NCBI GenBank assembly: GCA_021234155.1
Contig: JAJEKV010000193.1
Span: forward strand, 310,001 to 374,000
Length of the DNA stretch: 64,000 nt
DNA from: Isoetes taiwanensis
Taxonomy: Eukaryota > Streptophyta > Lycopodiopsida > Isoetales > Isoetaceae
Reading direction: 5' to 3'
Shown: positions 45,295 to 57,086 of the stretch, piece by piece
Position numbering within the stretch: position 1 is the first letter of the stretch
Layout: every line of letters starts with the position of its first letter
Program-made: the position numbers and the translations under genes
Notes under the pieces: model-generated
What the model saw: only the letters and a program-made list of their open reading frames with translations
Told to the model about the DNA's origin: nothing
Databases searched by the model: none

Positions 45295-47452
45295 ATGACT
45301 AAAAATTTGAGGCAGTCAACCAAGTTCAATGGAAGATCAAAAGAGGCTTTTGGTCAATCCTTCTAACTCTACAATTTCTTGCAGAAAAAAGGTTAAGTTA
45401 ATGGAATGGTGATCATAGACATTGGAGCAGATGGAAAAGGCCATTGATGATAGCATCATTTAAAGGACTCCTAACACTATGGCATTCTTAAAACCACTCC
45501 TGTAGATTGGGTAAATAGTTTAACTAATGTGAAATTCGGATTTGTGCCTAAATGTTTGACCAAAGAAGAGGAAGGTTCGTATACATTTTCACCAAGTTTT
45601 GATATAATTTTCATATGTTTTTTGTGCTTTGGAAATGAGGCGGGCATCCAATTTGTAATAATATATCTTTTGCAGTTTTGCATATATGAACGTACTCAAA
45701 GATGGATATCTAGTTTTAAAATTGTTTCTTGCAGGGACAATTCACAGCCGCCTCAGTAAGTCCCAACTGGCTCATGGTGTCGAAGAGATGTTTGAAGTCT
45801 AGGTGCATACAACTTTAGAAGAGGCATGAGACATGATGTCGAGCATGAGACATGATGTCTTAAAAGTAAGATGATATGCATGAGACAGATGTCGAGCCAA
45901 CACCCTCGAACCCCAAACAAAGGCGGGTAGAAGATGGTAATGGGCCAATACCATTAACCAGATATATTTTGATTCATTTAGAATGTAAAATCTTGCACTT
46001 TTGTGATGCCATACCTGCAGAAAAGACTTTCATATAACTTAAGTATGTGGATGATGTTGTGCGTGACCAGTTCCTAGGATTAAAGATCTATAACCAAAGA
46101 GTTCCTGACTATTTCATTATATATGGACTACTGCAATGCCAAAGCCATATATGTAACCTTAGACTGCTGCACTTTGTGGCAGGAAGGCACTTTCACCGAA
46201 GTTGGCACTATCTATTCTCAATATGCTAGCGGACTCGGGGTAATACCTTCATGGATGAATAACGTACAATGATATGTTTACATATCTTTTAGTGTCTTCA
46301 AGAAACATGTTTTCTACATCATTGTTAAGGTTCTAGATTGAAAGGACTCATGGAAGAATATATCTCTGATGGTAATGAAATGCTGACTGACTGAGTTAGA
46401 ATGAAGATGCCCTACTTGGTTAGGATATGCTATTAAAGAGCCCCATTGTTTGTCTTAACACACCTGAACAATTATGCCTTATTTGATTGGATTAATGATA
46501 TTGAAGATCCTCAAATGGACAATAAGAAGGAGAATTTTGAGACTATTCAAATCACTTGATGGGAGCCAGTCCCGGCAATAAACTAATATCCTTCTATTTA
46601 TGTCATTTGTTGGAAGAAGAGATGGAGGCCAACAATTACCAGTGTCATAGTGGAGAGGGTTCAAGAAGAGGAATCCCAAGCTCACTTTGAGATCATCACA
46701 ATGAGTGGAGGTCCAGAGAGCCAAAGCAAGGATCTCTACTAACTTGGAGGGTTTCAATCTTGCCTTAGGGAAGCTGTAATCTGATCTAAACTTGACTGTA
46801 GCCATTATATGGAATTGTGATGAGACTGGAGTGCAAGCTGGTGGCAGGAAAAGTGTTAGGATCCTTGCTAGACGAGGAGATAGGAGTGTGTGTCAGCAAA
46901 TTTCTAAGAATAGGAAATGGCTAACCATTCTATATTGTGTTAGTATAGCAGGACAAGTATGTTATGTATTTAAAGGGAATAAAATGAGAGGTAGAGATAT
47001 AATGGCAGGCTTGGGCTTACAGCAGCTATGGACTATCAGGAGAAAGCATAAATTATACATAAGTTGTTTGATGCATGGTTTGATAACTTTGCAACAATTG
47101 TTTCGGTGGTGAAAATAGACCACATTTTCTTATTTGTGAATGCCATGGAAGTCATGTCAGCTTGAAAGCCATCCAACGTGCCAAAGAATTGGTCTCCATA
47201 TCCTTTGCTCACATGCTCACACTAGCCATAAATTACAGCCCTTTGACATATCCTACGTCTCTCTATTCAAAACTCATGTTAGAAGGAATAGTGATGTCTA
47301 CATGCATGCTAGATGAAAGGACCAAAGCATTAATATACAAAAGAGGATATGGCTTGATGGTGTCTATATCATTGAAGGAGTCTTTGACTCATTTCAATAT
47401 TGATGTTGGGAAGTTATTTACTTGCATATACGCCATAAAGAAATTGATATAA
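45295..47452 (+). pseudogene. pogo/Jerky-like DDE transposase, copy B (longer, broken)
   Basis: The start MTKNLRQSTKFNGRSKEAFG at 45295 is followed by a psq-type helix-turn-helix pattern (QMEKAIDDS, then TTPVDWVNSL and FGFVPKCLTKEEE). A GT-AG-like gap runs to about 45733. A second DNA-binding-like block lies at about 46560-46790. The DDE core is at 46805-47112 (WNCDETGVQAGGR, SVRILARRGDRSV), then CHGSHVSLKAIQ near 47140-47180. The first catalytic Asp is present (NCDETG). At the second, where DGHGSH is usual, the frame reads E-C-H-G-S-H, so the Asp is not conserved. Several frame changes and stops break it. Homology to copy A runs to about 47957, which may mark the element's 3' end. TIRs were not found by eye. 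Confidence 0.7.
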
Positions 47453-47957
47453 GATCATGTGTTCTTTATTTTGATGGACTATTATAAATGCCACGAACAA
47501 CACATTCTACATTCTATAATTCTTGGTGATCCTTAGGGTAGAGACTGAGATCATTAGTACTGGTTATAACACCATGATGACCAATAAACACAAAAGATAA
47601 CGGGTGACGAGGTACTCCATAGCATCAATAACTTCTGTTCCACCTTCCATACACAAAATCTTACGAGATTCAGATCTTTAATTTTAATACTAATCCCGTG
47701 TTTTAAAGAAAGGTAAAACACCAGGACCTTTGCCCCAAGCCTACCCTACTGCTAGTTGTGGTACTGAAGAGGTTAGTGTCTTTAGAGAAATTGTAGATCA
47801 ATTTTATTATTGTATTGTTTCCTTCTAATGGTTGATCATGTTGTTTTCTTATTATTGCAAAACCCCGTGTGACACTTGCTGGTAGAGGAGCTGTTTGTTG
47901 GACTTATAGGTTCTCACAGAGGATTGTCCTACAAGCTCTCCCAAATCCGGACCCCAA

Positions 47958-48959
47958 ATATTCTGTTCTGTATTTTGGCAATGTATTTCACGAAATCCAT
48001 TCCTTACTTTCCACTATGGATTAAATTTTAGAGGATGTTAGTTAGATCTAATGGTCGAATTTCAAAGGACATTAGATAGATGGAATATCGCCCACCTGAA
48101 TTACTTGGAATGCAATCATGTTGTGGTGAGTAAATAGGTTTATTGTTGGGTATATGGATTGCATGTTTGGGCAAACCAACCATTGGGAGTGCCACCTGAC
48201 GGATTCTGGCAGATGGCTGCACAATTAGGTCCCAAAGAACAGAAAGAACGAGGCACCTAGTAGATGGAATATTATAGATCCTGGACAAAGACTTTGCATT
48301 GTGGATCCCGGAGCCCAGGATTCAGTTGTGGATCCTGGGCTAGGGGATAGCGTTCAGCGATGTCAAAAACAGGTATCACCCACTGGTGGTTCTTACATGT
48401 TGATATTGCAGGTGCTGGATCCCAAGCTCGGGTTGCCCAATGGGGTTTCTCGACCTTGATATTGCAAATGGGAATCCCGATGCCTGATATCCACAGCAAG
48501 ATCTTGGAATTTTGCTTCCGGGATGGGGGATCCTAGTTCTCAGCATGAAGATATGATCTGAAAGTGGAGAGTCGGAATTAACAGTTGTCATGCACTGGCC
48601 TTGTTGACAACATAGATTGACTGTGCGACCTGATACTTGCTAATGATCTTGTTGTGCAGGATGCTACAGACAATGAATTGAGGAGAATGGACCTATTTTT
48701 GAAGGTCCTTCTAAATCTAAATGAAAATAAAACCATCATTCATTTATTTTGGGATTATATCTGTTCCAAAATCATGCCACTTTCGTGCATCATTAGGGCA
48801 TGAGTTGCTGTGAAGCCTCATTTGTAATGTGCAAAATGTGAAGATAAATTTATGTATTAAATTGTTGTTTTCATTTTCTTAAAAAATTGCACTGATGCAA
48901 ATACAAACAAGCTTATTGAACAGTGGAAGACAGATAAATTGATACGATATTGCTTTTAT
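47958..48959. other. Intergenic, nothing assignable
   Basis: No gene. Between 48297 and 48535 the phrases GGATCC-CGGGA/CTGGGCT recur in both orientations (GGATCCCGGAGCCCAGGATT, GATCCTGGGCTAGGGGAT), a loose inverted pattern of unknown meaning. Confidence 0.4.
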
Positions 48960-49514
48960 TTAACAACTGTAAAATAAACCCCTTTCTTGTGCATATTTTT
49001 CTAAGAAAAGGTCGATGTATGAAGTCCTATATAGTTCTAGATGCTCCAGAACAACATCAGCCACAATTTCGCTTGCAACAAGACCTCTCATAACATCTAT
49101 GAATTTAAGCGACAAATCATCGCTCTCAAAGTTGTTTAGATGGTAAGAAGGTGGATTAAGTGCTTGAGTCTGACTAAAGAAGCACTTAAGTGCATCATCA
49201 TCTACAATGATTATGTCGTCCTTCTTCTCGATTCCAAGGTGATCCATCATAGTCCCCATGTCTTTAATGAACACAGGTTTACCTGCCTTGTCTTTTGGAT
49301 TTGACAACTGAAGACAATCGCTTTGGTCCTATATTATCAGCAATTCTTTTTGCATACCAGACAACACCTCCAGAATTTCCTTAATATTTTGGCGCACCAT
49401 AGATGACCAGACTCCCACCCTGAATAATTTGAATGCTTCATCTAACATATCCTTCAAGTATGGACGAGGATATATCCACTTGTTGCTTGACTCCAACGAC
49501 TTACAAGGAGACAA
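48960..49514 (-). pseudogene. NIF/FCP1-like HAD phosphatase, C-terminal part with one stop
   Basis: Two minus-strand ORFs in one frame (49329-49514 and 48960-49307) match the plant NIF-domain (FCP1/SCP-like) family. PYLKDMLDEAFKLFRVGVWS and SMVRQNIKEIL precede MQKELLII, followed by DQSDCLQLSNPKDKAGKPVF, then KDMGTMMDHLG and DDIIIVDDDALKCF (the HAD motif III/IV-like DD pair). The single interruption is TAG at 49329-49331, where the family usually has Trp (W-D-x-S). The N-terminal DLNGTL nucleophile motif is not seen upstream, so the copy is also incomplete. It ends at a natural stop at 48960 after ERGLFYSC. The almost clean frame suggests recent loss, or a real gene with an unseen 5' exon and one sequence variant. 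Confidence 0.65.
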
Positions 49515-49790
49515 TGTTTCTTGTGGTATTCGTGCACGATGATGCTATTGGAGGCATGTTACCACAAGCCACACGCAGATCTCTTGAGCGTCCAAAACCT
49601 AAACGCATGTGCACAAGAGAAGAATATGTAGAGAAGAGGAATCTCGTTATGAAAGGTGTAATGGAAAAGACACAATGCATGTTGTTGTATGGGCTCCAAT
49701 TCGGTGATGATTGTGACTTCTGTAATCTCTTTGTTGAATTTAAACTTCAATTCTTGAGGCATTTAGTATAGATTGAGTAGAATAAGTATG
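49515..49790 (+). other. Unrecognised plus-strand ORF (part of 49433-49771)
   Basis: A frame contains SLERPKPKRMCTREEYVEKR, then NLVMKGVMEKTQCML and a Cys-containing tail. It overlaps the phosphatase relic antisense at its start. No family is recognised, and it could be an exon fragment. Confidence 0.25.
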
Positions 49791-49962
49791 TAAGGGCATT
49801 TTGGTAATTAAGTTTGGTGTGTAGGGGCAAATTAGTAATTTGTTTGTATGTTTATTTTATACAGTATATTTATTTGAGCCAGGGGCATTCTGGTAATTTT
49901 AAAACTCATAAGGGCATTTTGGTAATTACATAAACTCATAGGGGTATTTTGGTAGTTTTCCC
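49790..49962. repeat. Direct repeats of a GGGCATTTTGGTAATT phrase
   Basis: Five variants of GGGCATTTTGGTAATT occur in about 170 bp, spaced by AT-rich DNA. The phrase is the same as in the foldback arms at 17051-17656. Confidence 0.7.
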
Positions 49963-50819
49963 AATTTAATAATGGTTAGGTTTTCACGTTTTGTTAAGGA
50001 TAATTTTAGGGCAAAGGACCTGTTTCAAAGGGGCGACCAAGGCAGAATCGGCTCTTCTCCAGATGATTATTTCGACTCCTTCTGCAAAACAACAAGGCAA
50101 ACAACCATGGCAGATCGGTTCGACTGCTACAAGGCAAGTTAGACTTCAAAATATCTCTGGTTCTTAGCAGATGGCAGAATACAACGGAATATGGCATAGC
50201 CAAATCGGCATGATTATGGCCGATTCCACTCCTTCCTCATCTCTATTTTGGTTGTTGCAGATTAAAGCTTCAAGCCCAGGGCAGTTTTCTAGTAGAACTA
50301 TCGGGTTTGGATTCTTGCAAAGAACAAGGAAGTCTGAGCCATGGCAGATCGATTCATCAAGTCTAGGTCGAATTTTTTTTTTGCTCAGAAGGGATTTGGG
50401 TTGCAAGCTTTGTTAATTTCTTCCTGGATTATAATTTTATGGCAGAGCACTGGTCAGATTTCTCCCATTTGTAGAATAAAACATCATTAATCATGCCAAA
50501 TATGCTCCACGCTGCTTCAAAATAAAATTTGGGTGTTACTTTTCACAGGACATTATTCTCCCCTAAATGTATTCAGCGTCCTCACGAATATAATAGTAGA
50601 AGCATTACTGCTAGGAATAAAAACCTTGCCCTTTCGCGTTTTCAAGGAAAACCTACCAACATAGAACCCTATAATGAACTTGTTGGGATGGAGAAAGATG
50701 GCCAGCAATAAAGGAATGATAAAAATGGAAAAGAAAGCAGTGGTAGTGGTTGTAAGCCAAAAGGAAATCAGATGAGTATGACTAGAAAAATGATGATCCT
50801 GCATCAAGGAAACAACAAG

Positions 50820-51345
50820 TTAGCAAAATTGGCTGCTTTGATGGTAAAGCTGATATGCAGCACTTTATGGTTTGAATGATGTGGATGAATGAAAAGCATA
50901 TGGTTTGAATAATTACGAAGAAAAATCAGGTGAACCTGCCATGGAAACAAAATTCTCATCAGTATTCTCGCTAGCAATTGGTGGTGAATGATTTTGCTAG
51001 CATGGATATGAATGAGTTATGGAAGTAATAAAGGTGAGATGAACAGAAAATCAAGCAGATGCACCTGGATCATGCAAAACAAAAAATCAGTAAAAACATT
51101 GCAGCCTGGTGGTAAAGCTTACATGGCAGACTTTAATGGATTGACATGGAGTGGATGAGTGTAACATGAAATGAATTGACAAAAATGGAGACAAGCAGGT
51201 GGACCAATCATGGAAATTATAAAAGTTAGTAACAACTTGCTGCATAGATGCGAAGTTGATTTGGCAGTCTTTATGAATTGAATGAGGTGTAAGAATGAAA
51301 AATGAGATGAATTTGAATAATACGGAGAGCAAGCAGATGAATAAT
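50820..51345. repeat. Degenerate tandem array, ~137 bp period, about four units
   Basis: Units starting near 50830, 50965, 51100 and 51239 share, with divergence, GGTAAAGC-like, CAGNCTTTATGGATTGAATG-like and GGATGAATGAAA-like phrases followed by a GCAGGTGNACC/CATGGAAA segment. Spacings between the clearest units are 139 and 2 x 135 bp. Confidence 0.55.
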
Positions 51346-51379
51346 AAGAAAAATCAAATTCTTTATGCTATTTTGGCAC

Positions 51380-51885
51380 AAGAAGGGATAGTTTTTCATT
51401 CACGTTGCTTTTCACTTCACATTAGTTTTATCAGGATCAATAGCAATTCCTTGGCCAGATACAATTCTTTCTAATAATCTACCATGAGTAACTCCAAATA
51501 TACATTTCATCGAGTTTAGAGAGATACCAAAGTCACGATATTTTTTAAAGCACAATCATAATTTCTCTTTATGTTCCTGATGCATGCTGTAAACGCAAAA
51601 ATCATCCAAAAATAACTCCATAAATTGCCTTATATAGTCCTTAAATGCATTGGTGACCACTCATTGGAATGTAGCGGGAGCATTACATAATCCAAATGGC
51701 ATAACCCTATACCTGAAACATCCCCATTCTGTGACAAATGTTGTTTTGTCCCAGTCTTCGGGAGCAATGATTACTTGGTTATAGCCACTAAAACCGTCAA
51801 GGAAAGCGTAATATTCATGTCCAGCAACTGAATCTAACATATTATCAGTAAATGGCACAGGAAATCCATCTTTAATTAAGGACAA
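51380..51885 (-). mobile_element. Ty3/gypsy reverse transcriptase fragment (fossil)
   Basis: The minus strand shows FPVPFTDNMLDSVAGHEYY, FLDGFSGYNQV, FRYRVMPFGLCNAPATFQ and, further left, a FLDDF-type catalytic box near 51600. These are Ty3/gypsy RT hallmarks. It is a short broken piece with no LTRs attached, directly abutting LINE sequence on its right. Confidence 0.85.
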
Positions 51886-52503
51886 TCCCCCTCTAAAATT
51901 ATAAAACTTCTTTCTAATTCTGTCAATGATAGGCTGCCATAGGCCCTTTAGGTTAGGATTGAGAGATAAAGGCATGCCCAAAAGAGTGGAAGCTTGATTG
52001 GGATTGAGAACCTTAATATCAGCAAAATTTGGCTGGATATTATCTCCAATGATCACACATTTAGCCAAATTTAAATGGACACCAGAAGCAGCCGAAAATT
52101 GCTTAATAATCTCAAGAAAAAATTCAATGTTTGAGATATCAGCATCCAAGAAGGCAAAAGTGCCATCAGCATATTGTGAGAGGGTGAGGAACTCATCACT
52201 ATTTGGCATTTTGAGACCCTTAACTTTACCAAGATCCTAGAAATGTAAAACAGCCTTTGTTAGCATTTCAGCTACTATCAAAAATAAATAAAGGGCAAGA
52301 GGGCAATCTTGTCTAACACCCCGAGATAAAGGGAAGAATTGAGAAGGGGATCCATTTAGAATGACAGTCGAATTTGAATAGGCATTCAAACCATGAATCA
52401 AGAGCTTTAGCTTGGGATGGAAACCAAATTTAGAGAGAGCAAGATCAAGAAAATCCCATCTCACAGTATCAAAAGCTCTCTTAAAATCTAGCTTTAAAAG
52501 CAC
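51886..52503 (-). pseudogene. LINE reverse transcriptase, 3' segment (minus)
   Basis: The minus strand reads LKLDFKRAFDTVRWDFLDLA, then FPLSRGVRQDCPLALYLFLI, then QYADGTFAFLDAD and a thumb-like region to NFRGG. This is the plant L1-like RT order. The YADD box reads Y-A-D-G (Gly at about 52162-52164), which would abolish catalysis. A frame break lies between the two ORFs near 52210-52237. It is truncated on the left, where Ty3 RT begins, and no poly-A tail is seen. Confidence 0.85.
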
Positions 52504-52542
52504 ACTCTATTCCAGTGAAGGCCTTCCATAGCAGTGATGTAA

Positions 52543-53110
52543 TTGTTCAAAATAAACCTGACTAATGCTGGGTTGTCTTTAGAAGATCCAAAGCTTGTCA
52601 AATCTTTCTTCCAAGATAGCTATGCCTCTCTTTTTTTCAAAATTCTTGCTCAGCAGATTGACGGAGTCAAAGAAAAGAATTTCTTGGATCTGCTTGATAT
52701 GGTGATTCCATCTTCCATTGATTCTATGGAAGATTCTATTGTGGCCCCTCCAGGGGAGGATGAGATCTTTAAGGTGCTTAGATCCTTTGGCAGAGGCAAG
52801 TCTCCTGGTCCAGATGGCCTTCCAAGTGAATTCTATGTTCACGTTTGAGATATTCTTAAGTTTGATATAATTTCCATGGTTAGAGGTTTTGGGGAGGTTA
52901 ATTATCTGCATCCTTCTATCTCAGCTGGTTTTATTTCTCTCATCCCTAAAGTAGATAACCCTTCTGCTTTCTCAGATTGGAGGCCTATCTCCCTAACCAA
53001 TACCTCCTATAAAATCTGTGCCAAAATCATTGCAAATAGAATCAAAGCTTACCTGCAGAAGAACATCTCTCTTTATCAGTCAGCCTTTCTGTCTAACAGG
53101 TTTATTTTGG
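52543..53110 (+). pseudogene. LINE reverse transcriptase, 5' segment, inverted (plus)
   Basis: The plus strand reads MFKINLTNAGLSLEDPKLV, then GRGKSPGPDGLPSEFY, GFISLIPKVDNPSAFSDWRP and QSAFLSNRFI. These are the fingers/palm blocks that in an L1-like RT lie just before the LDFKRAFDTV block of the minus-strand segment. Stops interrupt it near 52848. The two pieces face each other across about 40 bases. Confidence 0.85.
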
Positions 53111-54082
53111 AACGATCTTGCCCCTCAAACCCGTGAGGGTGCATCCACGCCGTCCATCCAATACGGCCGACATAATTGGGGTTGTGATTGGTCCGAGTGA
53201 ATAGTGGCACAAGAGTGGTAAACCCCAGGCTGGCCTTCTCTAGAATTGGTATTATGGACTGCATGTTGATTGGTTTAGGTGAATAGTGTGTGATGACGGT
53301 GGAACCAATGGCATGGCATCCTTTCCCGCTCCAACTTACATTGGTGGGTGGCGATGGAAGCTTTTAGCCTAGGCTAGGCTAGCTCACTTTGGCTGAGGAC
53401 ACAGGAATGGGATCGGCTAACAGCTCCGCCCCTAGCTCCGCATCTCTCTCTTTTGACGGAAGCATGAGCGCTGATGACAATAGTACCTTGAGAGTGCCGA
53501 TGTTACGGTGGGCGACCAAGTCGACATTTCCTGCATGTTGGGCGACTCCCCTCCTAAGTTGTCAGATGGTTTAGTGTCGTATGAGAGGCAGCAGTTGGAT
53601 CCCAAGAACATGAAGCACTCAGATGAATGCGTCCTCTCGAAGAGGAAGTGGTTCGACGACATTCTCACGCTTTCTGGGATTTGCTTAGGTCTTTTCGAGC
53701 AACGATTCCTGTAGAAGCTTTTCCGAATCCGACTTTTTCCCAACTTAAAATGCAAGAAATGCCAGCTGTGGGAGGAAGCCGCATTGGATGGAGAGAGAAT
53801 AGAAGAGGGCACTAGCAAGTCAACTGGCGCCGTCCCTGCTTAACTGCACTGGCCCAAGATGCCGGTTTAGGGTGGATTGTTAGCGCTGTATTCAAATATA
53901 TCATGAAGGTTTTGCAATGCGATGCATGTTTTTGGCCTCGCTGGACGACTACCTATGTTGTAACCACTATCTACTTTTTATAATGAAATATACCTAGCTG
54001 CCATTATTCTTTGTTCCAATTTTTTAACGTTGTTTGTAAATCCAATCAAATATTCCAAGAGCATTTGCTGCTGTTCCCCTTC
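53111..54082. other. No recognised gene
   Basis: Short frames on both strands (for example plus 53389-53815) are unrecognised. The composition is more GC-rich than the flanking DNA and resembles the 54-61 kb segment, so it may be the edge of that element. Confidence 0.35.
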
Positions 54083-54205
54083 TTGTGTGGGTGTTGTTGC
54101 AAATCGCGCAGAAGCCCAACTCACGCCCCTCACCTGGTTGTGTGGGGTGCTGTTGCAAATCGCGCAGAAGCCCAACTCGCTCCCTTCACCTTGTTGTGTG
54201 GGTGT
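54083..54205. repeat. Tandem repeat, ~58 bp unit, 2.2 copies
   Basis: TGTGTGGGTGTTGTTGCAAA, then TCGCGCAGAAGCCCAACTC, recurs as a tandem pair, followed by a partial third copy (TGTGTGGGTGTTTTTGCAAA). Confidence 0.85.
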
Positions 54206-54699
54206 TTTTGCAAATCTCTTCGGTTGCAGAACGGGGACCTGCCACGTTGGATTCTGGAATGGTGCATCCTAGCCGCCGGAGATGGCATACAACGATCAAC
54301 GGTCCTCCTTGAAATTTGATCCCGTATGGGCATATTTGTCGCCGTATATTGTCTTATCCTTTTGACCATTGTTGCGAGTACATGTGTCGCCAGAAATCCG
54401 ATAGACGATGCCAAACCATTGAAGCTTCACCACGCGCTATGAGGATTCCGGCGTTAGGGTTCTTTCCTCCGTTCCAGCATTAGGGTCATTTCGTCATCCT
54501 CATTCTCATTCTTATTTTTTTGGCCTCCCATCTCGCAGAACTGCCTTCCTTTAGATCGATCTTCCTCGCTTGTTGGAGGCGACTACCAATCTTCCATTGC
54601 CTGGCGCCTTGATCAGAACTCGGTTACAAGGTCAGAAACATCTCACTTTTTTTGCTCGAATCCTCTTTAGAATTTTTGCCATAGTCCAAGACTTAAGGA

Positions 54700-55600
54700 A
54701 TGGCAGAAGCCAACGGAGATGACCACCATAGCTTCAATACTAGCATAAACGAGAATTTCAATACCTCCAGCTGCCCACACACAGATCCGAATAATCTTGG
54801 GACTCAGGTTGGCGGAATGACGATTTCGACAGAAAGACAGACGTGGAGGTGGAATCCCCAATCTCCCAAAGGAAGCAGAGAGGCAGTGACCTTTTGGAGC
54901 AGGTGGAGGCCCTGAAGAGATATGTCGGGTTTGACCGATTCTCAGTTGTGGACGCCCTTGGATCTGGGGGGATGGGTCAGTATCCACAGTGGGTGTTGAG
55001 ATGTATGGGCACATAGGTGAGCCCACAGAACAGATTGAAGAGATTGAGTACGTTCATGACAACACAGTGAACGTATGATCAATTCTCAAAGCTTATCCCA
55101 GATTTTTCATTCGCTAATGCCAGTTGGACACTAGCAGATGCTCATTTCCTCTACATCCCTGTGAGCTTCAGGTAATTGAAATGTTCATATGCTCTTGCGT
55201 TTACACCCTAAACCCTTGTTTCTTGTGGTTTGTCATGGCAATGGTTATTTTGTTAGTGGACACTGGAGCCTGTTCATTCTAGTTGCGGATCAAGATGCTT
55301 GCCGTATAAATTAGGGCAGCCGTGCCCGTGCACCTTGATTCCTACCAGGGCCTGCATGCATCCACAAGAGAGTTTATTACCCAGTATGGCTGACAACCCT
55401 AGAGTGACACCAGTTTGCTTTATTCAATTTGTGCTTGAAATGTAGGTGCTTGCTCTCCACAAGTTCCTTAGCGATGTTTTGAAAAGGTGGAGACATGAAG
55501 AGGTGGCTCTCCATAATGCCCTCTGTGCCATCCTCGATGTTCCCCAACAAGAGAACGGGATGGACTATGGCATATACGTCATAAACTTCTGAAGAAGTTA
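54700..55600 (+). pseudogene. ULP1-like (C48) SUMO-protease relic, element-associated
   Basis: A plus-strand start (MAEANGDDHHSF at 54700) leads through changing frames to ADAHFLYIPVSF ending at a GT donor-like site (near 55171). After a TTAG acceptor (near 55256) comes GHWSLFILVADQDA, then HLDSYQGLHASTREFITQY and VPQQENGMDYGIYVINF. Order and spacing match C48 peptidases: the His of HW, the Asp of LDS, then QxNGxDCGxF. The catalytic Cys position reads Tyr (MDYGIY), so even an unbroken copy would be inactive. ULP1-like genes are known passengers of plant Mutator-like elements (Kaonashi type). The SWIM-finger transposase at 60604-61673 supports that setting. Confidence 0.6.
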
Positions 55601-57086
55601 ATTGCGGACATACAGAACAAGGCACATGAAAATGTAAGCTAGTAGTTCACACTGACCATGCACAGCTATTCTTTCACAAAGTTCATTGAACACCGAAGTC
55701 ATCAAAAGGTTGTTTTTGGCATGGACTGGTTCACTAAACAGGACATTGCAATCCTTGGGTCCAGCTTCCCGGTCTTCTTACAGAAGCTAAACGAGTGCGT
55801 GCTCCAGAAGCGTCCGACCTTCTACCTCCCTGAGGCCAGGTCTGGTCCACAGATTCGATTCCTGACCAATGCCCCATAGTGATGCTCAAAAATTTTCATC
55901 TCCTCTTGACTGTAACTGTTATGGTAAAGAACATGCGTTAACATTTCATTATCCCTTTCATTATTTCCTGTATTTTAATTCAAATTTTTTTGTTTATTTA
56001 TTTCACTCGTTTCCTCTTCTTGTTGGCCCTTTCCTCGTGTATGTTTACGTATGGTAGGCTAAAGGGTCGATATGATCAGAGATAAACTAGGCTAGGTATA
56101 CCAAGACATGATGCCAATTTGCGTCTCATAGCATGACGCCAATTTCGGCGATAAAGCGTGACAAAACACGATGGCAGACACAACAGGAACCCCAACAAGG
56201 AACTGAAGAAACTAACGAGAATCATTATATCAGATAATTAGCGACAAGACACGACGCCATTGAGGGCCAGATCCCATCGCTGTCGGATGGGACATTCTTG
56301 CCCAGAGCATGCGGCGACTAGACTCCACAAATAAATACGGAATCCTCCCCCCTTTTCGGGCGTCCCTGCGTGACACGTTGCGTAAATCCGTGTGAAGCTA
56401 CCTTCATCCGAAATCACTAAATATAAAGTCCTGACATCCTCTGGTATTTCATTTAATGCTAGCAGTTGCTCCCAGCTATCCAGCAGATGACACACAGCTT
56501 GCAATACTCGTAGCCATACGAAACGCGATTCCCAAATCCAGTATTGGATTCGGGTAATTCGGCGATTCTGAAGAGTTGTTAAAAGTGGCATCAGTGTCAT
56601 AGCATCTTCTGGTTGAATATTGTTTCTCCTTTTCAAATGCAACGTCATCATGGACGTATTTTAGCTGTCCGGTCGGTCCCCTTCTCTCGTTCCCCTTGTT
56701 CTGCGGATGCTCTGTCCTATTCCGGCATAAAGTCACGAACCCTGGCCAGCCCTTTTGATCTGCGGGTGCACTGTCTTATTCCAGCGCTCGGTCACGGCGA
56801 CAAAGCCTGCCGTGAGAAACTTGCTGAGAAAGCGATGGAAAGTGGTCGATCTCATGGGCTGTACATTAGAGATTTCCTAAAAGTTCACATTGCAGGCGGG
56901 TGCTGCAAATCCTTCATTGCCAGCGTTGTTTTTTAGCGTGAATGGCGTGGAGCTGTTTGTGAACTTGCAAGAGCTTCAAACTATGGCGGATGCGTCAACC
57001 TTCCAGGCTTTTGGTTTGCTTTTGGTGAGATTCCTAGCTCGGGAGCTTTGAATTTCTACTAGACTCACCGATGTCGTCTGAACCTC
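55601..57086. other. Unassigned frames downstream of the ULP1-like relic
   Basis: ORFs at 55658-55879 (plus, FGMDWFTKQDIAILG), 56238-56651 (minus) and 56613-56936 (plus) have no recognised family. They may belong to the same large element. Confidence 0.3.

Noticed and set aside
48290-48540. Repeated GGATCC/CCCGGGA phrases as a regulatory inverted repeat
   Set aside because: The phrases are short, irregular and do not form a consistent unit.
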